From positions 62,001 to 126,000 of the forward strand of contig NZ_JBEFLP010000001.1 of NCBI RefSeq assembly GCF_040149665.1: DNA of 64,000 nt, given 5' to 3'. Shown piece by piece: positions 63,128-64,000 of this stretch. The notes below the pieces were generated by a model. The model saw only the letters and a program-made list of their open reading frames with translations. It was not told the origin of the DNA and did no database searches. The stretch is from Sulfitobacter sp. HNIBRBA3233 (lineage in GTDB: Bacteria > Pseudomonadota > Alphaproteobacteria > Rhodobacterales > Rhodobacteraceae). The number at the start of each line of letters is the position of its first letter. The first letter of the stretch is position 1. The translations under genes and the position numbers were made by a program.

Positions 63128-63997
63128 CTAGAGCCAGTCGAGGATCGCGCGCGCCACCTCCCGTGGCTTCTGGTGGTGCAGCCAGTGGTCGGTGCCGGGG
63201 ATCTCCACCCGCGTCAGATCGGGCGCGTAGTCTTCCAGCCCCTCGGTGGTCTGGGGCAGCAGCGCGGTGTCGTCGGAGCCCCAGACCAGCAGGTGCGGGC
63301 ACCGGATCTGCAAGCGCTGCGGGTCGAAGTTCAGCCCCTCGATCGCCTCTCCCGGGCCACCGATCTTCAGCGGGGAGGCGCGGTACCAGTTGACCATCCC
63401 GCGCAGGCCCGCCGCATCGCGCCACGCGGCCTTGTAGCCCGCAAGCGTTTCACCCTTCAGCCAGGTCATGTCCATATGCGCCGAAAACAGGCCCATCAGC
63501 TTGGCAAAATCATCCGCCGCCAGAATATCCTCCGATCCCTCGCGGCGCAGGAAGTGGATATACTGCGATGCATCCGTCTGCGCGCCGCCCTTGGCCAGCT
63601 CGCGCTGGAAGGGGGCAGGGTGGACGCCGTTCAGGATGATCAGCTTTTCCACCAGATCGGGCCGCCCTATGGTCAGCGCATAGGCAACCGATGCGCCCCA
63701 GTCATGCCCCAACACGATAAGCGGCTCGTCCCCGATCAGCGCCACCAGATCCGAGACCAGCAGCGCGGTCTTGTACTGGTCCACTTCTGCGGGCCGCCAG
63801 CTTTGCCCGTATCCGCGCTGGTCCGGTGCAATGCAGTGGAACCGTTCGGCCAGCAGGGGCGCGAGATCGTTCCACGCGCCCGAATATTCGGGAAAGCCGT
63901 GCAGCATCAGCAGCCGTGGCGCGTCCTTGTTTCCCCAGTGGCGGACAAGGAACGCCTCTCCGTTCAGCTCGACCGTTTCTGTCCAATGTGCCGCCAT
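63128..63997 (-). CDS. Alpha/beta hydrolase (epoxide hydrolase/dehalogenase-like)
   Basis: 289 residues. Asp99 in LGHDWGAS is the expected nucleophile (Asp rather than Ser, as in epoxide hydrolases and haloalkane dehalogenases), MLHGFPEYSG gives the oxyanion hole, and GTDHWLHHQKP near the end the catalytic His. The cap domain occupies about 125-210. Substrate not determinable. The start is at the right window edge, complete. Confidence 0.88.
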   Translation of the reverse strand: MAAHWTETVELNGEAFLVRHWGNKDAPRLLMLHGFPEYSGAWNDLAPLLAERFHCIAPDQRGYGQSWRPAEVDQYKTALLVSDLVALIGDEPLIVLGHDWGASVAYALTIGRPDLVEKLIILNGVHPAPFQRELAKGGAQTDASQYIHFLRREGSEDILAADDFAKLMGLFSAHMDMTWLKGETLAGYKAAWRDAAGLRGMVNWYRASPLKIGGPGEAIEGLNFDPQRLQIRCPHLLVWGSDDTALLPQTTEGLEDYAPDLTRVEIPGTDHWLHHQKPREVARAILDWL

Positions 63998-64000
63998 CGC

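Noticed and set aside
1-64000. tRNA, rRNA, CRISPR, IS or prophage
   Set aside because: No tRNA-like T-loop/acceptor sets, no regularly spaced repeats, no transposase, integrase or phage structural genes were seen by reading both strands; a covariance-model scan would be needed to be certain about tRNAs and small RNAs.

Overview
The window is GC-rich (mostly about 64-66% G+C by eye), densely coded chromosome from an alphaproteobacterium, almost certainly a marine member of the Roseobacter group (Rhodobacterales). The pointers are a DddL-type DMSP lyase, a choline-O-sulfate to glycine-betaine (bet) cluster, a PccR-type regulator next to propionyl-CoA carboxylase genes, a single Lol permease beside LolD, the short form of prolyl-tRNA synthetase, and several small proteins typical of that group. 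I see no rRNA, tRNA, CRISPR array, insertion sequence or prophage. About 60 protein genes are supported; most are ordinary core genes.

Layout. 1-4.9 kb: purine deaminases (8-oxoguanine deaminase cut by the window edge, and guanine deaminase), a CAP-domain lipoprotein, MgtE and 5-formyl-THF cyclo-ligase. 4.9-11.5 kb: a TIGR00282 phosphoesterase, an EamA exporter, and two 590-residue SLC13/RCK permeases flanking a DUF481 outer-membrane barrel. 11.6-16.1 kb: YebC, an M20 hydrolase, a small unknown protein, a LysE/ArgO exporter and another EamA transporter. 16.1-22.9 kb: betI-betC-(short BCCT-like permease)-betB-betA, with a BetI-like operator in front and a strong terminator behind. 23-36.4 kb: a secreted nuclease, then the propionyl-CoA region: pccR, an MFS pump, pccB, several small uncharacterised genes, pccA, DUF4174, a sulfotransferase-like protein and methylmalonyl-CoA mutase. 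PccR-like TTTGCAAA elements lie before pccR and pccB.

36.4-48.9 kb: GNAT, a TerB/J-domain protein, an EEP-family phosphodiesterase, the minus-strand series AI-2E permease-hdaA-ppk1-ppx, a periplasmic dioxygenase-like protein paired with a ferric-reductase-like membrane protein, pepT and proS. 49-56.5 kb: a PQQ-type sugar dehydrogenase, Nudix, lolC/F-lolD, an RTX protein, an Ldh-family oxidoreductase, a lipoprotein with HExxH, a thioesterase and a cytochrome c. 56.5-64 kb: an AT-rich MrcB_N-HNH endonuclease directly behind parE, a histidine kinase/response regulator pair, dddL, an EamA transporter and an alpha/beta hydrolase.

How the genes fit together. DMSP cleavage by DddL gives acrylate, which roseobacters can turn into propionyl-CoA. 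The pccB/pccA/mutB products then take propionyl-CoA to succinyl-CoA. The bet cluster supplies sulfate and glycine betaine from choline-O-sulfate. Together they suit a phytoplankton-associated lifestyle.

The most notable items are the foreign, probably modification-dependent restriction gene docked 14 bp behind parE, the shortened BCCT-like permease in the bet cluster, two copies of a hairpin-plus-conserved-tail repeat whose hairpins differ in sequence but keep pairing, and the uncharacterised genes embedded in the PccR/propionyl-CoA region.
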